The notes beneath the pieces are model-generated. The model had not been told where the DNA came from. It saw only the letters and a program-made list of their open reading frames with translations, and searched no databases. A stretch of DNA of 33,353 bases, taken from contig NZ_JADNDZ010000016.1 of the NCBI RefSeq assembly GCF_015552075.1, forward strand, positions 1 through 33,353, read 5' to 3'. Origin of the DNA: Collinsella aerofaciens. GTDB lineage: Bacteria; Actinomycetota; Coriobacteriia; Coriobacteriales; Coriobacteriaceae. Positions 8,394 to 17,046 of the stretch are shown one piece after another; positions within the stretch are counted from its first letter, which is position 1, and the number at the start of each line of letters is the position of its first letter. The position numbers and the translations under genes are program-made.

Positions 8394-8409
8394 TACACTA
8401 AAAGCACTA
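8394..8409 (+). promoter_or_regulatory. Possible -10 element with leaderless start
   Basis: TACACT (8394-8399), preceded by TCGG, lies 9 bases before ATG 8409, with no Shine-Dalgarno sequence between. This spacing would put the transcript start at or very near the ATG. No good -35 is visible. Confidence 0.3.
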
Positions 8410-10292
8410 TGGGTACCCGCGAGCGACATATCGGCCATGCGGCCGCCCGGTCCGCGCCGGTCGTGGATCCTAGGGGCGGCAGGCTGTTCGCCATGCCGCG
8501 ATTCCTCGTCGGCATAACGCACCATTCGTATCGTCATCGCGTGCTTGCCGTTGCCGGCGTCATTGCGGCGCTCTTTCTCGTACTCTTTGCAGCCTTGCCG
8601 GCACTGTTTGCCTCGGACCCCGGTCTTTCCAACACCGTACCCGTCAACAGCAAGGTGTGCGAGGAGGTCGTGGATGGGCTCATCCATTCGAGCTCCCTCC
8701 CGCTGCTCATTGCCGCAATTGCATTCTCAATTTGGGGCGTGCTGGCGTACCTGCGCTGCCTAGATTTCGTCTTGCGTCGGCGCGTTGTTGCCATCGCCAC
8801 CATTTGTACCCTGTGGATGATCGAGGTCATTCTTAAGTACAAGTCGTTCACACCCATCTACGCCACAATCCTGTGGTACTTGTACTACGTGCCCATGACG
8901 CTCATTCCGCTACTCTACCAGCTGTGCGGCCTTCGTCTTGCGGGCTTGGAACAGCATCGCATGGGACACCGGTACCGTACTGTGCTATGGATCGCGGCTA
9001 TCCTGCTTATTGGCTTTGTGCTTACCAATGACTTCCATCGGCAGGTCTTTCACTTTGATCGTTCGAGTGGAACCTGGAGCAACGATTATACGTATGGCTG
9101 GGGCTACGCCGCGGTGCTGGTTTGGACGGCATTTAACTTCGTGGCGTATTTTGTTCTGGTGGGGCGCTCCTCGTCCTTTCGAATCCAGCGCTTTACGTTT
9201 ACGGCGGCGCTCGTGCTGCTGGGCGGTGCGTTCTTTGCCATCTCGTACGCCTTGCGTGTGCCATGGGCATGGAGACTCAACTTCTCACTCGTCTACTGCG
9301 TCTTGTGCGTGGGGGCGATGGAAATCTGCCTCGATTGTGGTGTTATCCCGTCGTATCACGGTATTGCCGGCATCTTCGATACCCTGCCGCTCGACCTTAA
9401 AGTGTTGACGCGCGACTTGCAGGAAGTCTACGCCACGCCGGCGTCGCAGCCGATGCCAGTGGGCGTGCGCGAGGAGCTGCGGGCCCAAGAACATGGGCAT
9501 GCCCATGCCTTTACCGTGCCGTCTGCCCCCGACGTTATGTACCGAGCCTTTTCGCTGCTGGGCGGATCTGCCCTGCTTGCCCAGGATGTGTCGGAGCTCA
9601 ACGGGCTCAACCGCGAGCTGGCCCATCGACGCATGGACCTGCAGCGTCAAAACGAGCTGCTTGTGGCCGACTACGACTTAAAGACGCACTTGGCGGACCA
9701 GGAGGCCGAAACCCTGCTGGTGCAAGACGTGGACAAAGCGCTTGCCCGTGCACTTGATGAGATGTATGGCGTGCTGAGCTCGTTGCCGCCGCTGGCCGAC
9801 GAGGCGTCTTCGCGCGAGCGCTTTCGCATGCTGCAATGCGCCAAAATGCTTGTCGCCTATTGCAAACGCAAGGGGTCGCTTACTTTGGCACAGCACGGGG
9901 AGAGTGGCTTTGATCGCGACCGCATCCAGCTGATCGCTAACGAGCTGGCAAGTGACCTGCGCACCATCGATGTTGATTGTGCCTCGATTATCGCCATACG
10001 ACGCCCGATGCATGCCAGCACGGTAAGCGCGCTGTATGACTGCGTGTACGACTTTGCGTTTTTCGCCTACACCACCGATCATCCGGCGCTCATGTACCAC
10101 TTGAGCGATCACGATTCGTGCAGTGTTGAACTGCGTGCCACGCTCTTCTCCGACGACGAGGAAGACCTGTCACAGACGCCTGCCGCGCATGAACTCGAGC
10201 GCGAGTTGCAGGGCCGCAACGTGGCGTATCGTCTCGAGGGCGAGCCAGGCCAGCTGCGCATGATCGTCTTGATGCCGCGGGCAGGTGAGTGA
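8409..10292 (+). CDS. Polytopic membrane sensor with degenerate kinase region
   Basis: A protein of about 627 residues with roughly eight membrane spans in the first 310 residues (for example LFLVLFAALPALF, YATILWYLYYVPM, AALVLLGGAFFAISYAL), resembling 7TM sensor domains of histidine kinases. A coiled-coil stretch follows (LNRELAHRRMDLQRQNELL), then a helical segment (RFRMLQCAKMLVAYCKRK) that looks like a dimerisation region without its phosphorylatable histidine. No HATPase N- or G-box is seen in the C-terminal 200 residues. It overlaps the following histidine kinase gene by 4 bases (ATGA), so the two are translationally coupled. The likely role is signal input to that kinase. ATG 8409 is preferred over 8322, which lies inside the upstream hairpin; 8493 is another option. 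Confidence 0.7.
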   Translation: MGTRERHIGHAAARSAPVVDPRGGRLFAMPRFLVGITHHSYRHRVLAVAGVIAALFLVLFAALPALFASDPGLSNTVPVNSKVCEEVVDGLIHSSSLPLLIAAIAFSIWGVLAYLRCLDFVLRRRVVAIATICTLWMIEVILKYKSFTPIYATILWYLYYVPMTLIPLLYQLCGLRLAGLEQHRMGHRYRTVLWIAAILLIGFVLTNDFHRQVFHFDRSSGTWSNDYTYGWGYAAVLVWTAFNFVAYFVLVGRSSSFRIQRFTFTAALVLLGGAFFAISYALRVPWAWRLNFSLVYCVLCVGAMEICLDCGVIPSYHGIAGIFDTLPLDLKVLTRDLQEVYATPASQPMPVGVREELRAQEHGHAHAFTVPSAPDVMYRAFSLLGGSALLAQDVSELNGLNRELAHRRMDLQRQNELLVADYDLKTHLADQEAETLLVQDVDKALARALDEMYGVLSSLPPLADEASSRERFRMLQCAKMLVAYCKRKGSLTLAQHGESGFDRDRIQLIANELASDLRTIDVDCASIIAIRRPMHASTVSALYDCVYDFAFFAYTTDHPALMYHLSDHDSCSVELRATLFSDDEEDLSQTPAAHELERELQGRNVAYRLEGEPGQLRMIVLMPRAGE

Positions 10293-11788
10293 CCATGCAG
10301 ATGCCGCTCATTCTTCCCCAGATTGTCGCGCTCGACGTCGTCTTTGCCCTGACTGCGTGCTTGCAGATGATTCACGTTCCGCTCATCGTGTCGCGCCGCT
10401 CATCCTATAACCGCAAGGTGATCTGTGCCTACGAGGCGAGCCTGGTGCTTCACCTGATTATCTCGGCGCTTATCTTGTTCGCATCGAGCGGCTCATATCT
10501 GGTGGCGCCGCTCTACGTCGTCGCCAAGGCGGCGGGTGCGCTGCTGTGGATCAACGCTGCAATTGTTATCTATGGCGTGGTGCTTATGGTGCACTATCGT
10601 CGCCCCGTCATGTTGGTCGAGCTGCTGCTCGTTGCCGCCGCGACGCCGCCTGCCGTCTGCGTCATGGGTCCGGCATGGACGGCGGTTCTTGTCGCAGAGG
10701 CCGCGTTCTTCCTATTCCGCTCCATCGCGGCGCTTTTGATGGACGTTCGCAACCGCCAAGAGGACATCACCGCGTTTTCGACCATCGAGACCATCAACGT
10801 GATTCCCGTGGGCATTCTGTATCTGGACCCAAAGGGTCGCCCGCTGCTCATGAATCGCTGCATGCGCAAAAACCTGCTGGAGCTTCATATGCCCACCGAC
10901 CTGCGCGATATGAGCGGTACGTGGAGCAGCCTGCGCCAGCTGGGCATGCAGCCGCCCGAGAGAAGCAAAGACCGCGCCCTGATTGACTTGGGTCGCTTTG
11001 GCGAAGATCGCGCTGTGGTCGAGGTATCCCCGTCCGAAATCCGCCTGTTTGCACGCGATGCCGTTATGGTTTCGGGTCGTCCGTTTGAGCGCGTTATCGG
11101 CCTAGACGTGACGGAATACGCGCACGCCTATGATCGCCTGGTACAGGCTAACCACCTGCTCGAGCTTGCGGGCCAGGAGCTCCAGACGCAGATCGAAGAA
11201 GTGAAGAAGGTTGCCGACAATGCGGCCTACCTGCGCATGCGCGCCCGTGTGCACGACGTAATCGGTCAACGCCTGTCCATCCTCCATCGCTATTTGGAGG
11301 AAGGCCGTCTGGACGACGAATCCCTCGAACAGATCGACCCGCTGCTGCGCTCAATCGCCGCCGATCTGCGTAGCGATGGTGCCAGCGAGCCCAAAGAGCA
11401 GCTGGACGATATCGTTCACGCCTTTGGTCTGGTGAGCGTGCAGATTGATGTAGAGGGCGTGCTCCCTCGGGACGTGCGCGTCGCGACGGCCTTTTTGCAG
11501 ATTATCCGCGAGGCCTCGACCAACGCCACCAAGCACGCCCAGGCACACCAAGTTCATGTTCGTCTGTGGCAGGAGGGGCCGGTTGCCGGTGCCATTGCGC
11601 ATATGACGATATCCAATGACGGGGCGCCTGCTCCCGTATCGTATCGAGAGGGAACGGGTATCCCAGGCATGAGGCATGTCGCACAAGATTTGGGCGGCAG
11701 CCTGGAGGTTCGCGCCGCCCCGCCCTTCACGCTTGCGGTATCCATTCCGCTGAGTTCCAACGCCACGGTTCAAAGGAGAAGCTCATGA
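10289..11788 (+). CDS. Membrane sensor histidine kinase, NarL-partner type
   Basis: A 499-residue kinase. The N-terminal 150 residues hold five or six membrane spans, followed by a PAS-like region (about 165-285) and a coiled coil (280-312). His322 in RARVHDVIGQRLS is the likely phosphorylated residue. The HATPase domain has its N-box around Glu408/Asn412 (REASTNATKHA), Asp444 in SNDG, and a G-rich stretch GTGIPGMRHVAQDLGG. This layout fits kinases that pair with NarL/LuxR regulators. The gene overlaps both neighbours by ATGA (10289-10292 and 11785-11788), a tight three-gene operon. The start could instead be 10295; 10289 is chosen because of the overlap. The signal sensed is unknown. Confidence 0.9.
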   Translation: MTMQMPLILPQIVALDVVFALTACLQMIHVPLIVSRRSSYNRKVICAYEASLVLHLIISALILFASSGSYLVAPLYVVAKAAGALLWINAAIVIYGVVLMVHYRRPVMLVELLLVAAATPPAVCVMGPAWTAVLVAEAAFFLFRSIAALLMDVRNRQEDITAFSTIETINVIPVGILYLDPKGRPLLMNRCMRKNLLELHMPTDLRDMSGTWSSLRQLGMQPPERSKDRALIDLGRFGEDRAVVEVSPSEIRLFARDAVMVSGRPFERVIGLDVTEYAHAYDRLVQANHLLELAGQELQTQIEEVKKVADNAAYLRMRARVHDVIGQRLSILHRYLEEGRLDDESLEQIDPLLRSIAADLRSDGASEPKEQLDDIVHAFGLVSVQIDVEGVLPRDVRVATAFLQIIREASTNATKHAQAHQVHVRLWQEGPVAGAIAHMTISNDGAPAPVSYREGTGIPGMRHVAQDLGGSLEVRAAPPFTLAVSIPLSSNATVQRRSS

Positions 11789-12405
11789 TCCGCGTTTTGA
11801 TCGTCGAAGACCAGGCCATCCTGCGTGAGAGCCTGGCGCGCTCCGTTGGCGACCAGCCCGATATGACCGTTGTTTCCGCCATCGCCGATGCCTCCGAGGC
11901 CTTGGGTGTCGCGCTCAGGGAGCGCCCGGACATGATACTGATGGACGTATGCACCGAGCATGATTCCAACGGCATCGTGGCGGCGGCGCGCATCAAGGAG
12001 CAGCTGCCCGAGTGCCGCATCATTATCATGACCGGCATGCCCGAGATCACCTTTGTCGATCAGGCCCGCGAGGCGGGCGTCGATAGCTTTGTGTACAAGA
12101 ACGTCGGTATCGACGAGCTGTTCGCCGTGATGCGCTCCACGCTGGCGGGCTATTGCACGTTTCCCAAGCCGCCCGAGAGCATTTTTTCGGGTACGGCGGC
12201 ACTCGACGATGTTGAGCTATCGATTTTGCGCCTTGCCTGCGAGGGCAAGAGCCGTCGCGAGATCGCGGCCGAGCTGTTTATGAGTGAGGGCACCATCAAG
12301 CGTCGCATCTCGGAGATCCTGAGCAAGACCGGCTACGACAACATCATGCGCCTGGCCGTGCACGCGGTGACCGAGGGCAGCATCGTTCCCAACATGGAGC
12401 GCTAA
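11785..12405 (+). CDS. NarL/LuxR-family response regulator
   Basis: A 206-residue two-component regulator. The receiver domain (1-120) has the acidic pair Glu8-Asp9, phospho-acceptor Asp54 (LMDVC), Thr83 and Lys105 (VYKN). The C-terminal LuxR-type helix-turn-helix spans about 140-200 (LSILRLACEGKSRREIAAEL, then SEGTIKRRISEIL). AGGAGAAG (11773-11780) is the ribosome site and the start overlaps the kinase stop codon. It is the DNA-binding output of the 8409-12405 system. Targets are unknown; the convergent zinc-ribbon/SPFH operon next door is a candidate only by position. Confidence 0.95.
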   Translation: MIRVLIVEDQAILRESLARSVGDQPDMTVVSAIADASEALGVALRERPDMILMDVCTEHDSNGIVAAARIKEQLPECRIIIMTGMPEITFVDQAREAGVDSFVYKNVGIDELFAVMRSTLAGYCTFPKPPESIFSGTAALDDVELSILRLACEGKSRREIAAELFMSEGTIKRRISEILSKTGYDNIMRLAVHAVTEGSIVPNMER

Positions 12406-12433
12406 AGCTCGTCGCGCATCGGCATAAAAACGA

Positions 12434-12464
12434 CGGGGCCGCAGGATCAACTCCTGCGGCCCCG
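12434..12464. terminator. Shared terminator between convergent operons
   Basis: CGGGGCCGCAGGA (12434-12446) pairs perfectly with TCCTGCGGCCCCG (12452-12464) around a TCAAC loop. On the minus strand it is followed by TCGTTTTTAT, a good T run, so it best terminates the lipoprotein operon. It may also stop the response-regulator transcript. Confidence 0.85.
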
Positions 12465-12514
12465 CCTGGTGTGCGCGGATATGTCCGCCAATCCGCGGCT
12501 GTCGGTGTCTGTCG

Positions 12515-13357
12515 CTACGCGATGGTCGCGGTGTAGGAAGCGACGTCCTCGTAGGAATCGGTCAGGTAGGCGTCGATGCCGATGGTCGTGTTGACCAGGT
12601 CGTCAAGGCTGTCAAGCTCGCCGCTCGAGAACGTGAACTCCTCGGTGGCGTTGGTGCCGGGCATCAGGTGAGCCGAGAACCAGGGTTCCTTCATGGTGCC
12701 GTTGACGTTGGTCTTGCCGGAAGGAGCGTAGAAGGTCAGGTCCTTGTCGCTCTTGTTGGTGATGTTGACGACAAAGCCGATATCGCCCCAGTCGTCCTTG
12801 AACTTCTCGGTGATGGTGATGGTGCACAGATCGTCATCGGCGACGGTGACGGCGGGGGAGATTTCGACGTTCTGGACATCGTCGTCTTCGACGGCCTCAT
12901 CGATCTCCTCTTCCTTCTCGGCCGCCTCGCGATCCTTCTTCACCGTGCCGGACAGGTCCTTGTCGGACTTGGTAAAGACAAGATTTCCGTCATCTTCTTC
13001 GAGGATGAGTTTGCCGTCCTTGAGCTTCATGTCATACGACTCGTCTTCGGCGGTGAGGGTTACGGTGGTGGCGTCCTTTGCCTCCCATTTAAGGTCGACG
13101 ACTTCAAGGAACAGGTCGAGGGCACCTGTACCGTCCTCATCGAGAATCAGGACGCAGTGGACACCCCAATCCTCGAGCATCTTCATGTACTCATCGGTTA
13201 GCTCTTCGCCATCCACGGTTCCACCCGAGAGTTCCCAGCTGCCGACGAAGTTGGCCTTGGGGTCTTTGCCGCCGCCGCTGCAGCCCGTCAGGGCAAAGGC
13301 GAGCGCCAGGACGCATGTCAGAAATGCGAGTGCGGACTTTTTGAACGTTGTCTTCAT
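12515..13357 (-). CDS. Predicted lipoprotein
   Basis: A 280-residue secreted lipoprotein with a charged start (MKTTFKK), a hydrophobic stretch and the lipobox LTGC (Cys26). A lipocalin-like or DUF5640-like segment may follow (NFVGSWELSGGTVDGEEL, residues about 37-130). An acidic linker (EKEEEIDEAVEDDD) follows, then an Ig-like beta domain (ITEKFKDDWGDIGFVVNITN) of the kind seen in DUF5067/DUF4352 proteins. It is the last gene of the minus-strand operon and is followed by a strong terminator. AGGAGG (13365-13370 on the plus strand as CCTCCT) precedes the start. The role is unknown; it probably sits on the outer face of the membrane. Confidence 0.8.
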   Translation of the reverse strand: MKTTFKKSALAFLTCVLALAFALTGCSGGGKDPKANFVGSWELSGGTVDGEELTDEYMKMLEDWGVHCVLILDEDGTGALDLFLEVVDLKWEAKDATTVTLTAEDESYDMKLKDGKLILEEDDGNLVFTKSDKDLSGTVKKDREAAEKEEEIDEAVEDDDVQNVEISPAVTVADDDLCTITITEKFKDDWGDIGFVVNITNKSDKDLTFYAPSGKTNVNGTMKEPWFSAHLMPGTNATEEFTFSSGELDSLDDLVNTTIGIDAYLTDSYEDVASYTATIA

Positions 13358-13438
13358 GGTGTCCTCCTTTATCGAACGAAACCCATAGAAGCAAATGCGG
13401 GGGTGGCGGACCTCCCCGCCAATTACCGGATAGAGGGG

Positions 13439-14587
13439 CTAGGGCCTGGGCGTTCCGCAGTTGCTGCAGAACTTGCCGGTGTTGGTGGCGCCGCAGCTGC
13501 AGGTCCACGTGCCGGCCGCAGGTGCGGCGACAGGAGCCGGGGCGGGTGCCGGAGCCGGCTGCGGGGCAGCCTGCTGCTGTGCCTGACCGGCGGCGAACAG
13601 CTGGCTAGCGTTCATGCCGCCCATGCCACCTGCCATGCCCATGCCCATAAAGCCTGCCATCGCGCCGTTGGGGTTGGCTGCTGCCGCGCGCATCGCGTCG
13701 CTCTGGGCGCTGGCGATGTTGGCTGCTGCCATGGTGGGATCGCGCATGACCGCGGCCTTCTGCAGGTCCTTGATCATCTGCTCGTCTTCTTGCGAGGCGG
13801 CGATGGAGTTGACGCCAAAGCTCACGATCTCGACACCACGCAGGTCGCGCCAGTCGGCCGAGAGGACCTCGTTGAGCGCGCGGGCGAGCTCGGTGGTGTG
13901 GCCGGGGATGGCACTGTAGCGGATGCCCATCTCCGAGATCTTGGCAAAGGCGGGCTGCAGGGCGGTGAGCAGCTCGGACTTAAGCTGGCTGTCGATCTTG
14001 TCGCGCGTATAGCTATCGGTCGCGTTGCCGCATACGTTGGTGTAGAACAGCAGCGGGTTGGTGATGCGGTACGAATACTCGCCGTTGCAGCGCACGGAGA
14101 TGTCGACGTCCAGGCCAATGTTGTTATCGACCACGCGGAAGGGCACGGGCGAGGCGGTGCCGTACTTGTTGCCGATGATCTCCTTAGTGTTGATGAAGTA
14201 GACGCGCTGGTCCTTGCCCGCGTCGCCGCCAAAGGTAAAGCGGCTGCCGATATTGGCGAAGGTCTCCTTGATGGAGTCGCCCAGGTTGCCGCTAAAGACG
14301 CTCGGCTCGCTGCCGGTATCGAAGACGAACTCACCGGGCTCCAGCGCGACTTCGATGATCTTGCCGTTTTGCACCACGAGCATGCCCTGGCCGTCGTTGA
14401 CGGCGATGACCGAGCCGTTGGAGATGACGTTGTCCTCGCCGCGCGTGTTGGAGCTGCGGCCACCGGTGCGTTTGCTGCCCTTGCAGGCCAAGACGTCAGC
14501 AGGCATCGATTCGCAATAGATAAATTCCTTCCACTGGTCGGCCATGACGCCGCCGGCAGCTCCCAATCCAGCTTTCAAGAGTCCCAT
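13439..14587 (-). CDS. SPFH-domain protein with C-terminal zinc ribbon (YdjI-like)
   Basis: A 382-residue protein with an N-terminal SPFH-type domain of the virion-core/YdjI family (MADQWKEFIYCESM, then GQGMLVVQNGKIIE). A Gly/Met-rich stretch follows (GAMAGFMGMGMAGG), then a Pro/Ala linker and a short zinc ribbon (Cys363, Cys365, Cys374, Cys377). Bacillus YdjI, a family relative, works at the membrane with zinc-ribbon partners and PspA under envelope stress. Here the gene follows a membrane-anchored zinc-ribbon gene by 48 bp, the same arrangement. AAGGAAG precedes the ATG. The specific function in this organism is inferred. Confidence 0.85.
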   Translation of the reverse strand: MGLLKAGLGAAGGVMADQWKEFIYCESMPADVLACKGSKRTGGRSSNTRGEDNVISNGSVIAVNDGQGMLVVQNGKIIEVALEPGEFVFDTGSEPSVFSGNLGDSIKETFANIGSRFTFGGDAGKDQRVYFINTKEIIGNKYGTASPVPFRVVDNNIGLDVDISVRCNGEYSYRITNPLLFYTNVCGNATDSYTRDKIDSQLKSELLTALQPAFAKISEMGIRYSAIPGHTTELARALNEVLSADWRDLRGVEIVSFGVNSIAASQEDEQMIKDLQKAAVMRDPTMAAANIASAQSDAMRAAAANPNGAMAGFMGMGMAGGMGGMNASQLFAAGQAQQQAAPQPAPAPAPAPVAAPAAGTWTCSCGATNTGKFCSNCGTPRP

Positions 14588-14635
14588 GGTAATCTTCCTT
14601 TCTCGTCAAAGGCCGGGTGGTATTGGTTGGATTGC

Positions 14636-15958
14636 TTAGTCGTCCTTGTCGTCTTTCATGACAACGGTGGTCTCGGTGTGGCTGAAGGTGTCGTGCTTCT
14701 CGGTCAGGTCGAGCTCGCCGCAGTACTCGTCGGCGTGGGTGGCCTCGTTGGCCGTCTTGAGCTGGCCTACCAGTAGCACGTCTCCGATAATCACGATGAT
14801 CAGCGGCGCGATGACGTTGATGAGGATGCCCTCGATATCAAAGGTGAGGTAATCTGGATCGAAGGCGTATTCCCCCATAAAGAGAATCTGGGAGAGGATA
14901 AATCCGATCACAAAGAACAGCACCGAGGCGATGGCGAGCTTGGGCTTGGAGCAGGGGAGCTCGCCGACCAAACGGCCGGTCTGGCCGTTCATGGCAAACA
15001 GGTAGCTCTTGCCGTTCCACGAGGTGGAGAGCATCCAGACGGGGAACAGGGCGTAGTCGCTGTCTTCCCAGGTGTAGTCGAGCTGCTTGCTTTCGACCGT
15101 GGCATCGTCGTATTCGTCGACGACGGTCTCGCGCAGGGCCGAGATCGTGCTTTCTTCCATACGGCGCTCGGCGCGCGCCTTGCAGGTCTCGCAGTCCTCG
15201 TCGTAACGGTTGGCGATGTAGCCGGGCATATAGGCGACCGAGAACGGACGCAGCGCGTCGTAGTCAAACGGCTCGATGGCATCCATGTGGCCGTCGGGCA
15301 TCTTGGACGATCCGTCGACGGGCACGCGCTTAAACGAGATATTGCCCTTGCGATAGGCATCGTAGTGGTCGGTGGTCGTGACGGTGCGGTCGGATTCCTC
15401 GGTCACGGTCTCGTTGGTCGCGTCAAAGTGCACTTCGCCGTCAACGCGGGCACCGTAGAGCCAAAACGGCACGTAGACACCTTGGACCTCGTCGATGTGG
15501 TTGCCGGTGACAAAGCTCTTGGGCAGCAAGATCTTGCCCTTGTAGTGTTCCTTGAGTGCGGCCGTGACGTCATCGCGCCCGAGCTTAAATGGAATCACCA
15601 GGTCGGGCGAGAAGTCGCCCGAAAGCTGACCGGGCGCTACGGCGGAGTTGCCGCAGTACGGGCAGGTGGTGACAGCGACGGTGCCGTCGGACACGAGCTC
15701 GGCGCCGCACGACGAGCAGATGTAACCGGCGTTTTGAGCCAGCTCCTGCACGGCATCGTCGACAGCAGGCTTGGGGGCCGCGGCTGCGGCATCGGCTTTG
15801 GCATCTGCCTTGTCCTGGCGCTCGCGATAGAGGGCCTCGACTTCTTCGACTTCAAAGCGCGAGTCACAGTAGTCGCAGACGAGCTTTTGCTCGGCGCTTG
15901 CAAAATGCAGGGGGCCACCGCAGGCAGGGCACTGATAGTTAACGCTCTCGAAGGCCAT
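14636..15958 (-). CDS. Membrane protein with TFIIB-type zinc ribbons (YdjG-like)
   Basis: A 440-residue protein. Two cytoplasmic zinc ribbons lie at the N-terminus (Cys10/13/28/31 and Cys81/84/99/102), separated by an Ala/Lys-rich helix. A middle domain of about 230 residues contains a CETC pair. Two membrane spans sit near the end (IASVLFFVIGFILSQILF and INVIAPLIIVIIGDVLLV). The C-terminal tail is charged. This architecture matches the zinc-ribbon proteins that accompany SPFH/YdjI proteins. It lies between DUF4428 and SPFH genes on the minus strand, 24 bp and 48 bp away respectively. GAAAGGACC precedes the ATG. It probably anchors a soluble complex at the membrane; no PspA gene is seen nearby. 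Confidence 0.82.
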   Translation of the reverse strand: MAFESVNYQCPACGGPLHFASAEQKLVCDYCDSRFEVEEVEALYRERQDKADAKADAAAAAPKPAVDDAVQELAQNAGYICSSCGAELVSDGTVAVTTCPYCGNSAVAPGQLSGDFSPDLVIPFKLGRDDVTAALKEHYKGKILLPKSFVTGNHIDEVQGVYVPFWLYGARVDGEVHFDATNETVTEESDRTVTTTDHYDAYRKGNISFKRVPVDGSSKMPDGHMDAIEPFDYDALRPFSVAYMPGYIANRYDEDCETCKARAERRMEESTISALRETVVDEYDDATVESKQLDYTWEDSDYALFPVWMLSTSWNGKSYLFAMNGQTGRLVGELPCSKPKLAIASVLFFVIGFILSQILFMGEYAFDPDYLTFDIEGILINVIAPLIIVIIGDVLLVGQLKTANEATHADEYCGELDLTEKHDTFSHTETTVVMKDDKDD

Positions 15959-15982
15959 GATCGGTCCTTTCGCTGCCGGAGG

Positions 15983-16720
15983 CTATGCGCCGATGGCGCC
16001 GCCGCAGTATTCGCAGCGCCCACTGGCATCGGGAATGGTGGTGGCTCCGCAGAAGGGGCAGGTCACCGCGGTCTTGGGGGCCTTGGCGGCCACGACGCTG
16101 TCGCGCGTCTCCTGGCGCAGCTGCACCAGCGCGTCGCGGACCTCGGTTGCCTGGCGCTTGGCCTCGCGGTATTCGATGGAGCCGCGCTGATCGATGGTGG
16201 AGTCGTTCACGCGCAGGTTGATCTCGGTAAAGTACGGCGTGTTGACGTGGATGGTCAGATTAAAGTCGTAATCCAGGTCGTAGCGCGGCGGGTTGTAGCT
16301 CTCGCGCTCGCCGTCCTTGGTCTCGCGATAGATCTCGGTGCGATGCTCGTCGATATCCATATCGCAGCCGAGTACCTGCGAGAACTCGATGATGTCGGGA
16401 TTGGCGTCGCGCCAGCGGCTCTGCGAAGTGATGATCAGCGGGCCCGCGTCCTCATCGAGCATAATATTGGTGCGCCCGGCAGAAAGCGTGCGCGTGGGGT
16501 TGAACGAAGACAGGCGTTCGGTGTTGGCCTCGCGGTAGGCGAGTTGCTCACGGATGTCGTCCGCGGTGCTGGAGCGATAGCCGTGGAAGTAGGGGGAGAG
16601 CTTGCCGGCGCACTCTTTGCACAGGTAGCCTTCATTGATTTTTGTCTTACCTAGAAGTCCCAGCTCGGTACCGCAAATCGCGCACTCTTTCTTCTCGAAC
16701 ATCTTGTCAAAGAAGCCCAT
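15983..16720 (-). CDS. DUF4428 domain protein with two zinc sites
   Basis: A 245-residue soluble protein. The N-terminal DUF4428 zinc site uses Cys13, Cys16, Cys34 and Cys37 (CAICG, then CKEC). A beta-rich middle part follows, then a coiled segment (EAKRQATEVRDALVQLRQE), then a C-terminal zinc ribbon (Cys221/224/236/239). It is the first gene of the operon and its start has GGGAGG in front. Function is not established; with its neighbours it would form a zinc-ribbon/SPFH membrane complex. Confidence 0.82.
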   Translation of the reverse strand: MGFFDKMFEKKECAICGTELGLLGKTKINEGYLCKECAGKLSPYFHGYRSSTADDIREQLAYREANTERLSSFNPTRTLSAGRTNIMLDEDAGPLIITSQSRWRDANPDIIEFSQVLGCDMDIDEHRTEIYRETKDGERESYNPPRYDLDYDFNLTIHVNTPYFTEINLRVNDSTIDQRGSIEYREAKRQATEVRDALVQLRQETRDSVVAAKAPKTAVTCPFCGATTIPDASGRCEYCGGAIGA

Positions 16721-16852
16721 GGTTGCCTCCCATCAACAGGTAGCGTGTGTCACTTTTGATGATGGGGGAGCGCGCGATCTTTCACGATATCCAGACGGCT
16801 CAAGAGGTCTCCACAACTGGGACACATGGCCCATTTTTCATCCCCAAATAAC

Positions 16853-16915
16853 TTGCGGTGAAATAGTTCCTAAATGTGGGCCATAGAAGGCCAAACAGGA
16901 ACTATTCCACCGCAA
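16853..16915. repeat. Palindromic repeat family B, copy 1
   Basis: TTGCGGTGAAATAGTTCCT (16853-16871) pairs with AGGAACTATTCCACCGCAA (16897-16915) with a single A-C mismatch. The loop contains GGCC twice. The 326-bp gap 16721-17046 holds this copy, the family D pair and the DUF4428 promoter region (no clear -35/-10 seen). Other copies: 23669, 23764, 29259. Confidence 0.85.
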
Positions 16916-16925
16916 CTTCTGGGTA

Positions 16926-17018
16926 GTCATCGGGGACGTTCTTAAACGACTAGTCGTTGGGGGCAGTCTTCGGCCACTCATTGGGGACGTACTTAAATGA
17001 GTGGCGGTTGGGGACACT
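16926..17018. repeat. Family D repeat, two direct copies 51 bp apart
   Basis: GTCATCGGGGACGTTCTTAA (from 16926) and CTCATTGGGGACGTACTTAA (from 16977) are followed by related tails ending GTTGGGG. In copy 2, CCACTCATT and AAATGAGTGG make a hairpin around the conserved GGGGACGT; copy 1 has the matching but diverged arms. Placed beyond the end of the DUF1593 gene. Confidence 0.65.
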
Positions 17019-17046
17019 CCGTGCCGAATGTGGGTGCCGCCGCTTG

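Noticed and set aside
8322-8408. Upstream start of the polytopic sensor at 8322
   Set aside because: It lies within the hairpin 8303-8341 and before the likely promoter.
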